Positions 17,418 through 20,776 of a DNA stretch of 20,776 nt are shown piece by piece. This stretch comes from Coptodactyla brooksi. Its lineage: Eukaryota > Arthropoda > Insecta > Coleoptera > Scarabaeidae. Position numbers and translations under genes: made by a program. Positions within the stretch are counted from its first letter, which is position 1, and every line of letters begins with the position of its first letter. The notes beneath the pieces were generated by a model. The model saw only the letters and a program-made list of their open reading frames with translations. It did not search any database and was not told the origin of the DNA. The stretch lies in contig JAWQRM010000644.1 of assembly GCA_033557675.1 (NCBI GenBank), positions 1 through 20,776 of the forward strand, given 5' to 3'.

Positions 17418-17451
17418 TATATATCACAATATACACATATTGTGATATATA
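17418..17451. repeat. 14-bp perfect AT-rich hairpin
   Basis: TATATATCACAATA and TATTGTGATATATA pair perfectly around the loop TACACA. A further TGTGATATA copy lies just upstream (17408). It probably falls in the GlcT 3' UTR. Confidence 0.8.
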
Positions 17452-17763
17452 CATGTACGTATATTTCCTTAGATGTACCAGCATTATATTTTTACCCTTA
17501 ATTTTATCAATAGTTAGTGACATTTGTATTAATCTGATTGTTTTACGTAGCCTGAAGAACAAAACGCTATTTTTATTACTTTTTTTTTTTAATCGTGTTT
17601 CGAACAGTTTTAACATTTTACGCATACGCACTCAAAATTCTCGATCTGAACGTATTTTAGTCAATTTTGTGATAAACGATAGAACGAAACGACTTCTTAA
17701 GCAACTTGCGTACGAAAATTACGTACATCGGCTCCTAGCAATGTCATAGCTATGTCAAGGCAC

Positions 17764-17797
17764 TTCCCCCTCTCTCTTCGCCCCTCCCCCCACCCTT
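17764..17797. other. C-rich pyrimidine tract downstream of GlcT
   Basis: TTCCCCCTCTCTCTTCG followed by CCCCTCCCCCCACCC. Strong strand asymmetry, opposite in sense to the G-rich tract at 12772-12832. Confidence 0.8.
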
Positions 17798-18350
17798 CCA
17801 TCCACTTCGAGCCTTTGTATATACGATTATGATCAGGGAATATACAGGGTTTTACATTTAAAATTAAAATTGAATTTATCCTCTATATGTATCTGTAACG
17901 TTACATTTTATACTTTATAATTAAATTATTTAATTATTAAATATATACATATATTATATATATATACCAAATCTAAAATTAAAGCTTAACTCGGCTTAAG
18001 TAAATTGTTACGTTCTATCCTAAAATATAAAAAAAAAAAAATATGTACAATTAATAAAAACAAATAGTCTTACTATCTTAAGATATAAATTTCCTAAAAC
18101 TTATATTACGCCTAAATATAGCCATTACTTAAATTTTACAATGTACAACTGGCCAGAGTATACTTTGCCGGAAAACTGTATATATGTATACCGATTGGTC
18201 GTATTGCGCATTATTCAATTCATATTTCAACTTTCGTCGCTGTAATTATCGATACGCTGCATACAAGAGACTGTTTTTTGCAAATCATTACATTTTATGA
18301 TTATTCGTTTCCATTTGTAATAAAGTATTTTACATAGAAAAGTAATTTTC

Positions 18351-18789
18351 TCATTATTTAGTTTCCAATCCCGAATAGTTAAGATTTGGATTGCAACGAG
18401 GTCCCATTGTGCTACCCTTGTTTAAGGTTTGTGTACATTGATCTACTCCATTTATATAAAGAAAAATATAACAATATGATATTATTTATAATATTAATTG
18501 TTCTGTAATACTTTGGGATTCCTATAACATTCCAAACCAAGTGTGGAAACTTTAGAGTTTCTACACTATTAGGTAGAAACTCTACCTAAGTCTACCATTG
18601 ATTAGAGAGTTTCCAAGAAATTTTTAGCTATATATACACATTTTTGTATGTATTATGAGTTTAGTTCTTTGTTAATAGAGCTTATTATTTATTAGGAGAG
18701 AAATTTATTGTTTAATTCCTTTCCGGTAGTTATTAAAAATTACCTAATTTTTCTTAATGACTGAAATTAGAATTTACTAAACACTTAAG
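18351..18789. other. Intergenic DNA with a 12-bp inverted repeat
   Basis: TAGAGTTTCTAC (18553-18564) and GTAGAAACTCTA (18573-18584) pair perfectly around an 8-nt loop. Related GTGGAAACT and GAGTTTCC blocks flank them. Otherwise nothing recognised. Confidence 0.5.
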
Positions 18790-20345
18790 AAGTTCTCTAT
18801 ATTTAAACGTATTGATTTTTGAATTTCAAGAATGTTCACCAACTACAATAATAAAGTACATACGAATTAGTTTGCACTCAAAGACAACAGATGGGGCTGT
18901 CAGTGCTTATACCAAATTTAAGTAAAGAAATTAATTTAGCGTTAATTTTGATTTATTGTCCAATTCTTTTACATTAAATATAAAATTATCACCAAACAGG
19001 AATTTTATTTATAAAAGGCAATTTAGAAATCCTATTTCTGTCGGATAACATTTTTAATATATTAATTATTAGTGACTAAATTGAAATTTATGATGAAAAA
19101 TGAATTTTTACAGAAACCTGATACAAGTTCTTTATATTTAAATGTACTGATTTTTGAATGTCAAAAATCTGTTTACCAACTGCTTGATAGATAATAATAA
19201 AATAGACTGCTTGATAGACGAATTAGTTTGTATTCAAAGACAACAGGTGGGGCTGTCAGTGCCTATACCAAATTTTAAGTTAAATATAAGTTAAATTCTT
19301 TTACGTTAAATATAAACTTAAGACAAAATGGGAATTTCTTGACATTCAAAAATCAATACATTTAATTATAAAGCACTTACGCATCAAGTTTCTGTAGAAA
19401 TTTATTTTTCTAAATAAATTTCAAAAGCGCTTGTCCTAACCTCAAATCCTTAACAATCGATTTGTCAAAAATCCGGCAGACTTAAGACTTCTAAATTGCC
19501 TTATGTAAATAAAATTTCCATTTTGTATTAATTTTATACTCAATACAAAAGAATTGGAAAATAAATTAAACTGAACTAACTCAATTAATTTAACTAAACT
19601 AATTTTTTTACTTAAATTTGAAATAAGATGCGACAGCCCCATCTATTGTCGTACAGTACAAACTAATTCGTAACTATTTTTTTGTTATTATCTATCAAGC
19701 AGTTGGTAGACAGATTCTTGACATTCAAAAATCAATACATTCAAATATAAAAATCTCATACTTACATCAAGTTTCTAATTATAAATTTCAATAAAATCAT
19801 TATTAATCAAGATATCGGATCGTTATTTCTTTTATATTTCCCGAAAAAGCTTGTCCTAACCTCAAATCTTTAGAAATCAATTTGTCAAAAATATTCCGGC
19901 AGAAATAGAATTTCTAAATTGCCCTTTGTAAATAGAATTCCTGTTTGGTGTTAATTTTATATTTAATACAAAAGAAGTAGACAATAAATTAAACTTAACG
20001 TTAAATTATTTTTTGTTTAAATTTGGTATAAGCACTGCTAACCCCATCTGTTGCCTTTGAGTACAAACTAATTCGTATTAATTTTATTGTTATATATCAA
20101 ACAGTTGGTAAGCAGATTTTTGACATTCAAAAATCAATACATTTAAATATAAATTTGTAATCAAGTTTCTGTAAAAATTCATTTTTCATCATAAACTTCA
20201 ATAAAATCATTATTGATCGTTATTTCTTTTCTATTTGCCCGAAAAAAGCTTGTCCTAACCTCAAATAAATTTGTCAAAAATGTTATCCGACAGAAAGAGG
20301 ATTTCTAAATTGTCGTTTGTAAATAAAATTTCCATTTTCTGTTGT
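18790..20345. repeat. ~400-bp satellite in two opposing orientations
   Basis: Two copies run forward (about 18790-19110 and 19130-19335). Their core is ACGAATTAGTTTG..CTCAAAGACAACA followed by GATGGGGCTGTCAGTGC, at 18883-18905 and 19239-19262. About three copies then run in reverse complement (from about 19337, 19719 and 20121), marked by TTGACATTCAAAAATCAATACATT, CTTGTCCTAACCTCAAAT, and the core GCCCCATCTATTG / CCCCATCTGTTG at about 19637 and 20041. Reverse copies are spaced 380-400 nt. The switch point is near 19335. No coding potential was seen. Confidence 0.85.
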
Positions 20346-20385
20346 TTATATTTAACATAAATTCTTTTTCTTTAAATGTGTTAAT

Positions 20386-20776
20386 CACGGGGTAAGAATA
20401 AGGAGACTCCACTTTCTAGAAACATGGAATCAAGGTATCCGAATCAACATAACCTGTACTATAGTTTAATGTCTTGACAGTTTGAAATTTCGCAGTGACT
20501 TCGTTTTCTGAAATTTTCATATATTTCTATAATTTGTGAGATTTATTTGTATTACGAGTGAATAAAATGTCCAGACTAAGTCAGGTCAGACACCCACTGC
20601 GTACAGGTTATGTTGATTCGCGTGGAAACAGGTAGCCACGTACCTTCACGTTGTTCCGCAAGGGGCGCCACATTGGAACAAACTAAAAAGAGGTCGTCGA
20701 GGTGGGGATAATAATTTACTTAGAAATTGGTTCCGTGTGTAAAGTGGAAGTGGAGTCTCCTTATTCTTACTCCGTG
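20386..20776. mobile_element. Complete 391-bp MITE with 29-bp terminal inverted repeats
   Basis: The left end CACGGGGTAAGAATAAGG..CCACTT (20386-20414) matches the reverse complement of the right end (20748-20776) at 28 of 29 positions. A second, internal 20-bp perfect inverted repeat lies at 20440-20459 and 20601-20620. There is no ORF, so it depends on a transposase supplied elsewhere. The right target-site duplication lies outside the window, so the superfamily cannot be fixed; a CAC start fits several cut-and-paste groups. Confidence 0.9.
20440..20620. repeat. Nested 20-bp inverted repeat inside the MITE
   Basis: CGAATCAACATAACC..TAC at 20440-20459 pairs perfectly with GTAC..GGTTATGTTGATTCG at 20601-20620, enclosing about 140 nt. 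It may be a subterminal binding site pair or a nested older element. Confidence 0.9.

Larger units (their letters stand above)
17165..18350 (+). terminator. Probable 3' UTR and polyadenylation region of GlcT
   Basis: No ORF with protein-like character. AATAAA occurs at 18053-18058 and, with a following T-rich stretch, at 18320-18325, suggesting a ~1.2-kb 3' UTR. It contains a long AT-rich hairpin (17418-17451), a C-rich tract (17764-17797) and an A13 run near 18030. Confidence 0.45.

Noticed and set aside
17453..17749. 98-codon + strand ORF downstream of GlcT
   Set aside because: Lies in AT-rich probable 3' UTR, its composition (runs of Leu, Phe, Ile, Asn) follows base content, and it matches no family I know.
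11479..17850. ACCCTGTA (11479) and TACAGGGT (17843) as ends of one large transposon around GlcT
   Set aside because: An 8-bp motif that recurs by chance or as a common insect repeat end; no longer inverted match or target duplication.
1..20776. tRNA, rRNA or endogenous viral gene content
   Set aside because: No A/B box pair, rRNA-like block or viral protein motif was seen on either strand by eye.

Overview
This is a eukaryotic, almost certainly insect, nuclear segment, possibly from a beetle; the order is a guess. It is AT-rich with many repeats. It carries two intron-containing protein genes in the same orientation, recognisable by conceptual translation and by introns that fit GT..AG rules and reading phase. 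I saw no bacterial operon, CRISPR array, rRNA or tRNA.

Gene 1 (start codon 3694, stop codon 10520-10522, + strand) is a p120-catenin/ARVCF/delta-catenin family armadillo protein. Eight coding exons give 2832 nt, or 943 residues. It has a proline/tyrosine-rich N-terminal region, an armadillo domain split across two large exons, a basic loop (CFGG then four lysines) and a C-terminal PDZ-binding tail, DSWV. The tail lies on its own small exon behind a 3.1-kb intron. Gene 2 (13035-17164, + strand) is ceramide glucosyltransferase (GlcT/UGCG). Five coding exons give 1194 nt, or 397 residues, collinear with the vertebrate enzyme from about residue 50 to 276, including D92, D144, D236 and the RxxRW motif. 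One protein acts at cadherin junctions and the other makes glucosylceramide in the Golgi. Nothing in the sequence links them functionally beyond adjacency.

Layout: 1-699, three direct copies of a ~235-bp repeat; 700-3679, presumed 5' region of gene 1, with a ~131-bp dispersed repeat and a dead, internally deleted mariner; 3680-10522, gene 1, whose last intron holds a ~164-bp satellite array; 10523-13034, 3' UTR and intergenic DNA ending in a G-rich tract; 13035-17164, gene 2, whose second intron holds a related satellite array; 17165-18350, probable 3' UTR; 18790-20345, a ~400-bp satellite in two opposing orientations; 20386-20776, a complete 391-bp MITE whose outer edge coincides with the window end.

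The most interesting signals are non-genic. The same satellite family, ending in a similar tail, sits inside introns of two neighbouring unrelated genes. Array 1 has an alternating A/B higher-order structure. There is a GC-rich hairpin just before the DSWV exon, and a MITE with a nested 20-bp inverted repeat. In gene 2, residue 193 is Gln where I recall His in mammals. I found no convincing new multi-gene system.
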